In this document: piece after piece, positions 7,734 to 16,080 of the stretch
Layout of the letters: each line of letters begins with the position of its first letter
Numbering within the stretch: the stretch's first letter is position 1
Origin: Enhygromyxa salina
GTDB lineage: Bacteria > Myxococcota_A > Polyangia > Nannocystales > Nannocystaceae
Reading direction: 5' to 3'
NCBI RefSeq assembly: GCF_002994635.1
Contig: NZ_PVNL01000066.1
Location: 1 to 39,931, forward strand
DNA length: 39,931 nt
Program-made: the position numbers and the translations under genes
The notes under the pieces: model-generated
The model's input: only the letters and a program-made list of their open reading frames with translations
Databases searched by the model: none
What the model was told of the DNA's origin: nothing

Positions 7734-8999
7734 ATGCCCTTGAACAGCGTCTCTTCTGCCGGTTACTCCCGGTCCATTCTCCTTGCCTTGATGCTTCCCC
7801 TCGCCTGTTTCCGTGGCGGCAGCGACGACGTCGGCTCGACCGACACCGGCACCACGGCGGACACCAGCACAGACGAGACCTGTGACGTCGGCACGCTCGA
7901 CTGCCCGTGCACCACGGGCGACGGCTGCAACTCAGGGCTCGAGTGCACCGGCGGCATCTGCACGGAGATCATCGCCGACTGCGGCGACGCCGTGGTGGAA
8001 GGCGACGAGCTGTGCGACGACGGCAACAGCGACAACACCGACTCGTGCACGACCTTGTGCATGCCGCCGAGCTGCGAAGACGGCATCGTCAGCGGCGATG
8101 AGATCGCCGCCGACTGCGGGATCGCGGCGTGCAACGTCGGCTGCGACTTCGGCGAGGCCTGCACGATCGCCAACGACTGCCTGTTTCCAGTCTGCGGCCC
8201 CGGCGGCCCGGACAACACCAACATCTGTCAGTTGCCCAAGAGCTGCCTGGACTGGCGCATGTTCACCCCCGCGGCCGGCGACGACGTGATCACGATCGAC
8301 CCCGATGGCGCCCTCGGACCGATCGCCGAGATGGACGTGTTTTGCCACATGAGCAAGAACGGCGGCGGCTGGACCCTCGTGTTCACCGCCAGCGACGACG
8401 ACAACGACACCTGGACGTGGAACAACCGGGCCAAGCTCGCCGGTGAGCCCGACGTGGTCGGCGACCTCGCCACGACCAACCTCGACTTCATGTCGCCGGC
8501 CTATCACGCGCTCCCGGCCACGGACCTGCTGTTCATCCACCAGCCCTCCGACGTCTGGGCCCACTACGCCAACGTCGGCGTCGGTGACCAGACCCTCGGC
8601 GACATCATCTTGGCCGCCGGCTCGCCGGTCTGCGACTACGGCCTCGAAGGCAACGGCCACGAGCTCGCGGGCGGCACCCTGACCGAGTCCGGCCAGCTGT
8701 GCGACACGGATCTCTACTTCAACCTCGGTGACCACGAGATGGACCTGGCGGCCTGCATGGACTTCGGCTCGGGGTCCAACACCGCGTCGTTTGGCCCGGT
8801 GTGGAGCGCCGACAAGGGCGCTGGCTGCCCGTTCGACGACCCAGCCGAGTTCGGTCTGGGCCCGCACGGCCCGTGTGGCGTGTGCCCCATGGAGTTCCCC
8901 AGCACCGAGTTCAACTACCTCGGCTTCGCCAACGCCCTCAACCTCAACACCGGGGCACAGGGCGCAGGCGAGAACTACATGCAGATCTACGTCCGCTAG
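7734..8999 (+). CDS. Fibrinogen-like domain lipoprotein with myxobacterial Cys-rich repeat
   Basis: 421 residues; ATG 7734 has GGAG eight bases upstream. Probable lipoprotein, Cys25 after LMLPLAC (Pro at -3 is unusual). Residues 30-50 are a Thr/Asp-rich linker. Residues 83-110 match the myxobacterial disulfide repeat (CGDAVVEGDELCDDGN...). From about 170 to the end there is a fibrinogen-related domain: SCLDWR, then CHMSKNGGGWTLV (the GGGW signature at 210-213), later Cys pairs and a C-terminal NYMQIYVR strand. Fibrinogen-related domains bind glycans or acetylated ligands in animals, including intelectins. A surface-exposed recognition or adhesion role is plausible here. It sits 12 bases before the acyltransferase gene. 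Confidence 0.8.
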   Translation: MPLNSVSSAGYSRSILLALMLPLACFRGGSDDVGSTDTGTTADTSTDETCDVGTLDCPCTTGDGCNSGLECTGGICTEIIADCGDAVVEGDELCDDGNSDNTDSCTTLCMPPSCEDGIVSGDEIAADCGIAACNVGCDFGEACTIANDCLFPVCGPGGPDNTNICQLPKSCLDWRMFTPAAGDDVITIDPDGALGPIAEMDVFCHMSKNGGGWTLVFTASDDDNDTWTWNNRAKLAGEPDVVGDLATTNLDFMSPAYHALPATDLLFIHQPSDVWAHYANVGVGDQTLGDIILAAGSPVCDYGLEGNGHELAGGTLTESGQLCDTDLYFNLGDHEMDLAACMDFGSGSNTASFGPVWSADKGAGCPFDDPAEFGLGPHGPCGVCPMEFPSTEFNYLGFANALNLNTGAQGAGENYMQIYVR

Positions 9000-9011
9000 A
9001 GGTACCCGGCC

Positions 9012-9764
9012 GTGGCCGACCCGCACACCAAGGCGACCCTCCGCGACTGGTCCCGCTCGATCCCAGCCACCGCGCTGCTGGCATCGACGATGATCACCTG
9101 CGACCTCCCGCTGCGGGCCGTCAACAAGCTGCTCGGCCGCGCGTCGCTGGTCGACGCCGGTCACCAGCTCGCCAAGGTGATGTGGCAGGCGTTCGCGCTG
9201 ACTGGGGCCACGCTCGACGTCGTCGGGCGCGAGCACGTCGACCCCAACGAGCGCTACCTGATCGTCGCCAACCATCAGGGCTTCTCCGACGTGATCGTGA
9301 TCGCCACGGCGCTGCGCGAGCTCCAGCCCCGCTACGTGGCCAAGCGCGAGCTCGCCCACGGGTGGCCCAGCATCTCGTACCTGATCACCGCCAGCGGCTC
9401 GGCGGTCATCGATCGCAAGCACCCCGAGGCCGCGATCGCCGAGATCGAGCGGCTCGGTCGCGACGCCAAGCGCGAGGGCTGGAACGTCGCGATCTTCCCC
9501 GAGGGAACTCGCGCCAAGGATGGGGTCGCCCGGACCTGGAAGCCGCGCGGGACCAAGGCCCTGCTCGAGGCCACGCGGCCCTGCAAGGTGCTGCCCGTGT
9601 CCCTGGTCGGTGGCTCGGAGCTGTTCGCCCACAACGCGCTCCCGTTCAAGGCCGGCGTCCACATGCGCTGCCACGTGCACCCGCCGATCGAGCCGCCCGA
9701 GCCCAACGAGGACTTCGCCGCGTGGCTCGAGGCGGTCCGCCAGACCGTGGCTTCGGTCCTGTAG
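9012..9764 (+). CDS. 1-acyl-glycerol-3-phosphate acyltransferase (PlsC family)
   Basis: 250 residues from GTG 9012, with AGAGG at 8998-9002 as ribosome-binding site. The acyltransferase block I is NHQGFSD (HX4D catalytic motif, near residues 84-89), followed by the FPEGTR block (near 164) and the P-region around VLPVSLVG. These mark the PlsC/LPLAT family, which transfers acyl groups to lysophosphatidate or related lysolipids at the inner membrane. One N-terminal hydrophobic segment (TALLASTMITCDLPL) may anchor it. It follows the fibrinogen-domain lipoprotein by 12 bases, so it may be cotranscribed. The exact acceptor cannot be told. Confidence 0.9.
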   Translation: MADPHTKATLRDWSRSIPATALLASTMITCDLPLRAVNKLLGRASLVDAGHQLAKVMWQAFALTGATLDVVGREHVDPNERYLIVANHQGFSDVIVIATALRELQPRYVAKRELAHGWPSISYLITASGSAVIDRKHPEAAIAEIERLGRDAKREGWNVAIFPEGTRAKDGVARTWKPRGTKALLEATRPCKVLPVSLVGGSELFAHNALPFKAGVHMRCHVHPPIEPPEPNEDFAAWLEAVRQTVASVL

Positions 9765-9775
9765 CGCGGCTACAG
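9759..9775. terminator. Hairpin between convergent genes
   Basis: CTGTAGC-GCG-GCTACAG is a perfect 7-bp stem with a 3-base loop. It contains the TAG stop of the acyltransferase gene and lies 12 bases from the end of the convergent radical SAM gene. Likely a bidirectional terminator without U-tract. Confidence 0.55.
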
Positions 9776-9786
9776 CATTCGAGCGA

Positions 9787-10641
9787 CTACAACATCCGCG
9801 CTGCGAGGCCGTCGCCGAACCGGCTGCGCAGGCCCAGGCGATCGAGCTGGACATAGCCAATGAAGCACCCGCAGCTGGACTGCGGACACGGCCGATCACC
9901 GAGCATCGCGTCGAGCGCATCGACATACAGATTGCCGAGCGACTGGTCGACAAAGTGACAGCGGCTGACCCGGCCGTCGCCCCGCACGAACAGCGACTCG
10001 CGGCCGGCCGCGCAGCTCGCTGCCAGGCTCGGCTGGCGCACCGCGTTCGTTGCAAACAAGGGATCGATCGCCGCGAGCCGCTCGTGCTCGCCGGCTTGGT
10101 AGTAGCCCGGACCCGCGCTCTTGTAGGCGTTGATCCACAGGTACACGTCGCCTCGCAGGCGCGCCCGCAGCTGCTCGATCAAGCCAAAGTGCTCACGCAG
10201 GCCGACCACGCCCACGCTGTAGCGGATCGCCAGGGCGTCGAGCGTGGCGCAGCGAGCCACGAACGCGTCGACGCTGGTCTCGCTCGGGTGAAACGTCGTC
10301 CACAGCCCGAGGGTTCCCCGCTCGGCCTGCGCGAGCGCGTCGAGCTGGCTCGACAGGTTGGTCTGGATCGCAACCGCGGCCACGTGATCCATGTTTGACA
10401 GCTCGACCAGGGCGCGCGCGTAGTAGGACCGGATCAGCGCCTCGCCCCACGGCGTGAACAAGATCGAGAGCCGCCGTCGGTGCCGGTTCACGTCCCGACA
10501 CCAGGCCACGAAGCGGGCGAGGTCGGCCGCGTCTTGCTGAAGCTCGGCTCGGGAGCTGACCTGCTTGGCGAACGGGCAATAATCGCAGTCGTAGTTGCAG
10601 CTCGACAGCGGCCCGCGCCAGTTGATGTGAAGATCGAACAT
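9787..10641 (-). CDS. STM4011-family radical SAM protein
   Basis: 284 residues from the ATG at 10641, whose A overlaps the TGA of the upstream radical SAM gene (coupled translation). The SAM/[4Fe-4S] motif is CNYDCDYC with Cys15, 19 and 22 near the N-terminus, after MFDLHINWRGPLS. Typical of this group are the 'ILFTPWGEALI' segment in place of a longer GGEP motif and a Cys-rich C-terminus (CAAGRES..., RCHF, CPQSSCGCF) that may bind a further cluster. The order and overlap with the next two genes match the STM4011-STM4012-STM4013 set named after Salmonella loci. The chemistry is unknown; it is presumably a radical-based modification of a small molecule or peptide. Confidence 0.8.
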   Translation of the reverse strand: MFDLHINWRGPLSSCNYDCDYCPFAKQVSSRAELQQDAADLARFVAWCRDVNRHRRRLSILFTPWGEALIRSYYARALVELSNMDHVAAVAIQTNLSSQLDALAQAERGTLGLWTTFHPSETSVDAFVARCATLDALAIRYSVGVVGLREHFGLIEQLRARLRGDVYLWINAYKSAGPGYYQAGEHERLAAIDPLFATNAVRQPSLAASCAAGRESLFVRGDGRVSRCHFVDQSLGNLYVDALDAMLGDRPCPQSSCGCFIGYVQLDRLGLRSRFGDGLAARML

Positions 10642-12017
10642 CAGCGCAGCTCGAAGTCCTGAGAGGCCGCGCGCACGGCCTCGGAGTAGAGCCACGGGGC
10701 GATCGCGTCGGCCCACTCGAGCCCGATCGCGGTCGGCCGCAGGTGGCCCTGGTCACCCTCGATCAGCTGGTGCGCGCGCAGCTGCTCGAGCTCGTCGGCA
10801 AACTCGTGCTCGACGGAGGCCCCGAACCGGTCCGCGTACTCGCTCAGCGACAAACCCTCGCGCTGCAGCAGCGACTGGATCAGCCAGCGCCGCCGCTGCT
10901 CGTCGCCGTCGAGCTCGATCCCATACCCGACGGTCCGCAGCTGGGCGTCGCTGCGATCGATCCAGTCCCCCACGATCTCGCGGATCCCCGCGTTGCCAAC
11001 CGCCCAGTCGTCGCTGTAGTGCAGCGCGCGAGTGTACGAGCGAGCCCCGACGCCCAGCCCGATCATGCCGTCGGCCTGGCAACAGTAGACCGGCCCCGCC
11101 GCGCCGGTTGTCGGCCGCTCGAACATGCGCATCGAGACCTGTCGGTAGCCGAGACCCAGCAGGTGATCCCGACCCGCCCGCAGGCACGCGAGCCGCTGAT
11201 CATCCCAGCTTCGCTCGCGCCGCCCGAGCCCGGTCAGCGGCCGCTGGTAGAGCGGATACAGGTAGAGCTGCTCGGGCGCCCACTCGAGCGCGCGATCGAT
11301 CGCCGCCACGAAGCTGCGCGGCGTCTGGCCGGCGATGCCGTAGATCAGATCGATGTTGAGCGTGGCGAAGCTGTGCTCGCGGATTCGATCCAGCGCCTGC
11401 TCGCCCAGCGCGACCGCCTGGGGCCGACCGAGCGCGCGCAGCTCGTCGGCGAAGAAGCTCTGGATGCCAATGCTGATCCGTGAGGTCCCGCGGGCCTCGA
11501 GCACGGCCAGGCGCGCCGTCGTGCACGTCTCGGGCGAGGTCTCGACCGAGCCCGGGGTCCCCGCGAGGTCGAGGCCAAACCGATCGTCGAGCAGCTCGAA
11601 CACGCGCTCGAGCTGCTGTGGCTCGAGCAAGGTCGGCGTGCCCCCGCCGAGCGCCCAGCGAGCGAAGCGAGCGTTGGGGATCGCCTCGTGGACCGCGTCG
11701 ATCTGGCGCGCGAGCGTGTCGATGAAGCGCCCGGGGAGCTCGGCGGCCGGGTGCTTTTGCGTGAACAGGTTGCAGAACCCGCAGCGGACCCCGCAAAACG
11801 GCACGTGGACGTACAGGAACAATCGATCGTGATCTTCGCTGGCCCACACCTCGCGCAGTGAGCGGGGACGCGCGAACGCTCGGTAGGCCGTCTTGTGCGG
11901 ATAGGCGTAGCCGTACCCGACAAACGGCGAGCCCTGCAGCAGCGCCGCGACGTCTCGCGGACGCGGATCTCGGCCGTAGCCGCGGACCCGATTGCGCGCG
12001 GTCTCGGGCGTGCTCAC
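10641..12017 (-). CDS. STM4012-family radical SAM protein (HemN-like)
   Basis: 458 residues from GTG 12017. The cluster motif CGVRCGFC (Cys75, 79, 82) lies in LYVHVPFCGVRCGFCNLF, the HemN/coproporphyrinogen-dehydrogenase style with an extra following Cys-free 'NLF'. Further landmarks are GGGTPTLL near 145, SIGIQSFF near 197 and the HemN-type helical C-terminus (SLLQREGLSLSEYADRFG). HemN itself acts in haem synthesis, but this subgroup is fixed in the STM4011-4013 neighbourhood. I call it by that family, not as hemN. The gene overlaps its upstream neighbour by four bases (GTGA) and its downstream neighbour by one, so all three are a single translational unit. Confidence 0.85.
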   Translation of the reverse strand: MSTPETARNRVRGYGRDPRPRDVAALLQGSPFVGYGYAYPHKTAYRAFARPRSLREVWASEDHDRLFLYVHVPFCGVRCGFCNLFTQKHPAAELPGRFIDTLARQIDAVHEAIPNARFARWALGGGTPTLLEPQQLERVFELLDDRFGLDLAGTPGSVETSPETCTTARLAVLEARGTSRISIGIQSFFADELRALGRPQAVALGEQALDRIREHSFATLNIDLIYGIAGQTPRSFVAAIDRALEWAPEQLYLYPLYQRPLTGLGRRERSWDDQRLACLRAGRDHLLGLGYRQVSMRMFERPTTGAAGPVYCCQADGMIGLGVGARSYTRALHYSDDWAVGNAGIREIVGDWIDRSDAQLRTVGYGIELDGDEQRRRWLIQSLLQREGLSLSEYADRFGASVEHEFADELEQLRAHQLIEGDQGHLRPTAIGLEWADAIAPWLYSEAVRAASQDFELR

Positions 12018-12862
12018 GCGCTCGCCCCCAGGTCAGCAGCCGCGCCAGCTGGGAGCTGGGGCAGCAACAGCTCCGCGTAGGGCACCTCCCACACGACCGG
12101 GTGTGCGAGCCGGTGGCCGACGTAGCCGTCTTCGCCGTAGGCCGTGCCGTGGTCCGAGCACACGATCGCCAGCAGCGGCGCGCGTCGACGCAAGGCCGCG
12201 AACAACGGCGCGAGCTCACCGTCGACGTAGGCCAGCGCCGCCGCCTGGGTCTCGGCGTCGTCGCGCTCGCGGCCCGCGAGGTAGTGGCAGTTGGGCTGGT
12301 GCAGGGCCGAGACGTTCACGAAGCAAAACACGCGGCGCGCGTCGGGCAGCGCGGCGATCCGCTCGCGACACCACGCGACCTGATGGCGCGTCGAGGCTGG
12401 ATCGGTCACGCCGAACTCGGGACACCAGCGGTGCTCGTCGAACAACCGGGGCATCGCGCTGCCGAGCGGCGTCGAGTCGTTGAAGAACCCGACCCCGCCC
12501 GCGCAGATCGAGTGGTAGCCGCGACCGCGCAGGCCCGAGACCAGCTCGGCAGCTTCGAACACCGCGGTGCGCTCGCTGATCGTCTCGCTGCCGGGGAACG
12601 CCATCGCGAACAGCCGCGGGTGCGGACCCGGCTCGATCGGCGTGGGCAAGAACCCGGCGAAGAACGCCTGATGGGCCGCCCAGGTGAAGCTGCCCGGGGT
12701 GTGCCGCCGCTCCCAGCCGCCCGTGGCAGTCTCGCGCAGCAGCGAGGCCAGGTACGGTGTGTCGCCCTCGCGCAGTGATCGATCGGCGACGTCGTAGCGC
12801 AGGGTATCGAGGGTCACCACCAGCAGATCGTGGGTCCCCACGCAGGCTGCGGCGTCGATCAT
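12014..12862 (-). CDS. STM4013/SEN3800-family hydrolase (alkaline-phosphatase superfamily)
   Basis: 282 residues; first gene of the minus-strand trio. The fold is that of sulfatases and phosphoglycerate mutases: metal-binding Asp19 in VVTLDTLRYD, a probable Ser/Thr nucleophile in HTPGSFTWAAH (55-64), and SDHG (Asp238, His239) followed by His251 and His255 in GYVGHRLAHP. There is no signal peptide, so it acts in the cytosol together with the two radical SAM proteins. It could hydrolyse a phosphate or sulfate ester, or transfer a phospho group, on the product or substrate of the radical enzymes. STM4014 and STM4015 homologues are not present in this window. Confidence 0.8.
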   Translation of the reverse strand: MIDAAACVGTHDLLVVTLDTLRYDVADRSLREGDTPYLASLLRETATGGWERRHTPGSFTWAAHQAFFAGFLPTPIEPGPHPRLFAMAFPGSETISERTAVFEAAELVSGLRGRGYHSICAGGVGFFNDSTPLGSAMPRLFDEHRWCPEFGVTDPASTRHQVAWCRERIAALPDARRVFCFVNVSALHQPNCHYLAGRERDDAETQAAALAYVDGELAPLFAALRRRAPLLAIVCSDHGTAYGEDGYVGHRLAHPVVWEVPYAELLLPQLPAGAAADLGASA

Positions 12863-12957
12863 GGGCGTGGTTCTAACCCAGATCGGCCCGCGATGGATCC
12901 CACACCAGCGATCTGCGCGGCAGGCATATCAACCGCCCGCGCGGACTCAGACCATAC

Positions 12958-12963
12958 TACCCT
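12958..12963 (+). promoter_or_regulatory. -10-like TACCCT, 7 nt before start
   Basis: TACCCT is followed by seven bases and the GTG at 12971 with no Shine-Dalgarno, predicting a leaderless or near-leaderless transcript. It shares the 108-base divergent intergenic region with the STM4013-type gene. Confidence 0.5.
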
Positions 12964-12970
12964 CGCGGCC

Positions 12971-15007
12971 GTGACTCGCTTGTCTAGCCGTTGGCCCGCG
13001 TCGCTCGTCAGCGCGCTGCTCTCCCTGTCTCCGCTCGCGTGCAACACCGCCCCCCCGCCCGCAGCCAACACCAGCACCGAGACCAGCGGCGACGGCGACG
13101 GCGATCCAGGCGACGGCGACGGCGATGGTGACGGTGATCCGGGCGACGGCGACGGCGACGGCGAGGCGATCGTCGACTGGCCAACCCTCGACTGCGATCC
13201 GCTGGTCCCCGAGCTCTGCGGGTTCCCGTTCCCCAACAACGTGTTCTCGGAGGCGGACCCGAGCACCCCCACCGGCCGCCGGCTCGCGCTGAGCCAGGCG
13301 CTGATGCCCAAGTCCAGCTACGCGCCGGACCCGAGCGGCTTCAACACCAGCGACGGGTTCTCGCCGTCGAGCACGATCATGACCTTCATGCCCGGCGGCA
13401 CCACGACCGGGCTCGCTACCCCCGTCACGATCGCCAGCTCGCTCGGCCCCGACTCGCCGACGATCCTGATCGACACCAGCACCGGAGCGCGGGTCCCCCA
13501 CTGGGCCGAGTATGACGTGTCCCACACGGACGACTCGCGCCGGGCCTTCATGATCCGCCCGGCCGTGCGCCTCGAGCCGGACACCCGCTACATCGTGGCG
13601 ATCCGGCAGGTCGTCGATCAGGCTGGGGTGCCGCTCCCGGCCAGCGAGGGGTTCGTCGCGCTGCGCGACGGAACCCCCAGCGACGAGCCCTCGATCGAGC
13701 AGCGCCGCCCGCTCTACCTCGACATCTTCGCGCGCCTGGCCGACGCCGGGATCGAGCGCGAGACCCTGCAGCTCGCGTGGGACTTCTCGACCGCCAGCGA
13801 CGAGAACGTCACCGGGAGCGCGGTCCACCTGGTCGACGAGGGGCTGGCGTTGATCGGCCCCGACGGGCCCGACTATGTGATCGACCAGGTGACCCTGGAC
13901 CCGACCCCTGGCATCGCCATGCGGATCGAGCTGACGATGACCGTGCCGCTGTTCCTCGATGATCCAGGCGGCGGCGGCTCGATGGTCTACGGCGACGACG
14001 GCCTGCCCGAGGCCAGCGGCACCGCCGAGTATCCCGTGCTGATCCACGTCCCGACCACCGCCGCCGACAGCCCCGCGCGGCTGATGGCCTACGGCCACGG
14101 CATGCTCGGCTCACGCTGGGAGATCACCGCCGATCACCTCGAGGCGCTCGCCGCTGATCACAACGTGATCGTGTTCGCGACCGACTGGGTCGGGATGGCC
14201 GAGGACGACGTCGACAACATCGTGCAGCTGCTCTCGACCGGCCACATCGACGACTTCCACACGGTGCCCGATCGCCTGCAGCAGGGCTTCTTCAACGCGT
14301 TCGCGGCCATGCGCCTGATCCAGGGCAAGCTCGCCGACGACCCGATCATGCAGGGCGTCGGCGGCAGCATGGTCGACCCCGTCGACCCCTGGTACTTCGG
14401 CGGCAGCCAGGGCGGGATCTTTGGCAGCTGCTACATGGCGCTGAGCCCCGACGTCACCCGCGGCGTGCTCGCGGTGCCCGGCCAACCCTACAGCCTGCTG
14501 CTCAACCGCTCGGTCAACTTCTCGCAGTTCTTCACGCTGATCAACACGGTCTACCCGGACAAGCTCGACCTGCGCTTGTTCGTGGAGCTGGTCCAGCTGC
14601 AGTGGGACCGAGCCGAGCCCTCGGGCTTCACGCGTCACATCATTGAAGATCCGCTGCCGGGGTCGTACGAAAAAGACGTCCTGTTGTTGGTGTCGATCGG
14701 CGATCACCAGGTCACGACCCTCGGCGCGCACATGATGGCCCGCGAGCTCGGGGTCCCGCAGATCGGCCCGGCCAACCGCCCAGATCTGTTCGAGATCGAC
14801 GTGGTCGAGCAGCCCTACGCCGGCTCGGCGATGATCGAGTACGGCTGGGGGCTCGGGCCCGAGCCGATCGAGAACGTGCCGATGACCGAGGGCGAGGACC
14901 CGCACGGCAAGCTCGCGGACATCCCGATCGCGGTGATCACCGTCGAGCAATTTTTACGCACAGGCGTGGTCGAGAGCTTCTGCGACGACGTCTGCGACCC
15001 GATCTGA
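12971..15007 (+). CDS. Large secreted alpha/beta-hydrolase lipoprotein
   Basis: 678 residues from GTG 12971; Cys24 after SLSPLAC is the likely lipidation site. Residues 40-64 are a Gly-Asp linker (SGDGDGDPGDGDG type). Residues 70-290 form a beta-rich N-terminal region containing a bacterial Ig-like/SbsA-style segment (AFMIRPAVRLEPDTRYIVA). The catalytic domain follows: AYGHGMLGS oxyanion region near 376-384, nucleophile Ser479 in FGGSQGGIFG, and late His/Asp candidates (SIGDHQV). This arrangement is found in uncharacterised myxobacterial secreted hydrolases; esterase, lipase or peptidase activity is possible. Twelve bases separate it from a second lipoprotein hydrolase, suggesting an operon. 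Confidence 0.75.
   Translation: MTRLSSRWPASLVSALLSLSPLACNTAPPPAANTSTETSGDGDGDPGDGDGDGDGDPGDGDGDGEAIVDWPTLDCDPLVPELCGFPFPNNVFSEADPSTPTGRRLALSQALMPKSSYAPDPSGFNTSDGFSPSSTIMTFMPGGTTTGLATPVTIASSLGPDSPTILIDTSTGARVPHWAEYDVSHTDDSRRAFMIRPAVRLEPDTRYIVAIRQVVDQAGVPLPASEGFVALRDGTPSDEPSIEQRRPLYLDIFARLADAGIERETLQLAWDFSTASDENVTGSAVHLVDEGLALIGPDGPDYVIDQVTLDPTPGIAMRIELTMTVPLFLDDPGGGGSMVYGDDGLPEASGTAEYPVLIHVPTTAADSPARLMAYGHGMLGSRWEITADHLEALAADHNVIVFATDWVGMAEDDVDNIVQLLSTGHIDDFHTVPDRLQQGFFNAFAAMRLIQGKLADDPIMQGVGGSMVDPVDPWYFGGSQGGIFGSCYMALSPDVTRGVLAVPGQPYSLLLNRSVNFSQFFTLINTVYPDKLDLRLFVELVQLQWDRAEPSGFTRHIIEDPLPGSYEKDVLLLVSIGDHQVTTLGAHMMARELGVPQIGPANRPDLFEIDVVEQPYAGSAMIEYGWGLGPEPIENVPMTEGEDPHGKLADIPIAVITVEQFLRTGVVESFCDDVCDPI
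13087..13165 (+). repeat. GAC/GGC low-complexity tract (Gly-Asp linker)
   Basis: In-frame (GGCGAC)n with interspersed GATCC-type units encodes the Gly-Asp-Pro linker of the large hydrolase. Such tracts can change length by slippage in 6-base steps without breaking the frame. Confidence 0.8.
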
Positions 15008-15019
15008 GCCGGCCGAATC

Positions 15020-15964
15020 ATGCTCGAGAACAACTGGATCAGTCTGGGAATCGCGGCGGCGCTGCTCGTGAGCGCGGGCGGCTGCAACGTGGTCACCATG
15101 ACCGAGCACCAGCTCGAGCGTCGCTTCACGCGGGCCGAGCTTTCAGCGCAGACGCTGGACACCGAGGGGATCGCCATCGCCTATCACGACGGCGGCGCAG
15201 ACAAGTCCAGTGAGCACACGCCGGTCCTGCTCCTGCATGGGTTTGGCGCCTCGGCGATCTGGCAGTGGCCGCACCAAGTCGAGGCGCTGGCCGAGACCCG
15301 GCGGGTGATCGTCCCGGATCTCCTGTGGTTTGGCGACTCGATCGCCGACGCCCAGGACTTCTCGCTCGACGCCCAGGTCCACGCCGTGCAGCTGCTGCTC
15401 AACGAGCTCGAGCTGGGCCAGGTCGACGTCGTCGGCGTCAGCTACGGCGGGCTCGTGGCCCATGAGCTGGCGGTCAACGAGCCCGATCGCGTGCGCAAGC
15501 TGGTCATCGTCGACAGCCCCGGTCGGGCCTTCTCGCTCGCCGAGTACCGGGCGCTGTGTGATCGCTTCGATGTCGACTCGGCGGCGGACTTTCTGATCCC
15601 CAAGGACGAAGCCGGCGTCCAGGTCCTGCTCGAGCTCGCCTACGAGCGCCCACCGAAGGCCCCGGGCTGGGCCAAGCGCCAGATCCTCGCCGGCCTCTAT
15701 GTGAAGCACTCGGCCCAGAAGGCCGCGCTGATCGACACGCTGGTCGCCGACATCGATGGGTTCACGAGCCGCCCCCTGCCCGCCCCTCGACCCACGCTGG
15801 TCGTGTGGGGCGAGCATGATCCCGTGTTCCCGCTCGACGCCGGCCAGCGACTCTCGACCATGCTCGACGCCACCTTGGTGGTGATCCCGAACGCCCGACA
15901 CGCGCCGAACATGGAGCACCCGAAGCCGTTCAACCGGGCGCTGATCGAGTTCCTCGACGAGTGA
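15020..15964 (+). CDS. Alpha/beta-hydrolase lipoprotein
   Basis: 314 residues, ATG 15020. Lipoprotein signal LVSAGGC, with Cys22 or the adjacent position as acceptor. A complete catalytic triad can be read: oxyanion HGFGAS near 73-78, Ser141 in GVSYGG, Asp267 in WGEHDP and His294 in NARHAP. The domain is of ordinary length for the family (epoxide hydrolases, C-C hydrolases, esterases). Trp and Phe around the oxyanion region (IWQWPHQ, LLWFGDS) suggest a hydrophobic acyl pocket. It is downstream of another secreted hydrolase by 12 bases; the two may attack successive bonds of one extracellular substrate, which is inference. Confidence 0.8.
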   Translation: MLENNWISLGIAAALLVSAGGCNVVTMTEHQLERRFTRAELSAQTLDTEGIAIAYHDGGADKSSEHTPVLLLHGFGASAIWQWPHQVEALAETRRVIVPDLLWFGDSIADAQDFSLDAQVHAVQLLLNELELGQVDVVGVSYGGLVAHELAVNEPDRVRKLVIVDSPGRAFSLAEYRALCDRFDVDSAADFLIPKDEAGVQVLLELAYERPPKAPGWAKRQILAGLYVKHSAQKAALIDTLVADIDGFTSRPLPAPRPTLVVWGEHDPVFPLDAGQRLSTMLDATLVVIPNARHAPNMEHPKPFNRALIEFLDE

Positions 15965-16020
15965 CGGGCGCTGCCCACGGTGAACCAGTTCAGGAAGGGC
16001 GCCGCCAAGCGGGCGAGGAG

Positions 16021-16080
16021 CCTCGTCCGAGCTGAACCAGTTCGCCCCGGCCGCTCAGGCGCTCCGAGCGGCCGACGAGG
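16021..16080 (+). terminator. Nested stem-loop after hydrolase operon
   Basis: CCTCGTC (16021-16027) pairs with GACGAGG (16074-16080), and within it CGGCCGCTC (16048-16056) pairs with GAGCGGCCG (16066-16074). It stands about 60 bases past the hydrolase stop. It lies partly in a segment that is repeated at 16409, so the pairing may be a side effect of that sequence. Confidence 0.35.

Noticed and set aside
7932..10055. Minus-strand open frame of about 700 codons
   Set aside because: It crosses three recognisable genes on both strands and has low-complexity composition; a shadow frame.
10641..12017. hemN (coproporphyrinogen dehydrogenase)
   Set aside because: HemN-like motif and C-terminus, but the overlapping neighbours and order fit the STM4012 group better; haem function cannot be claimed.
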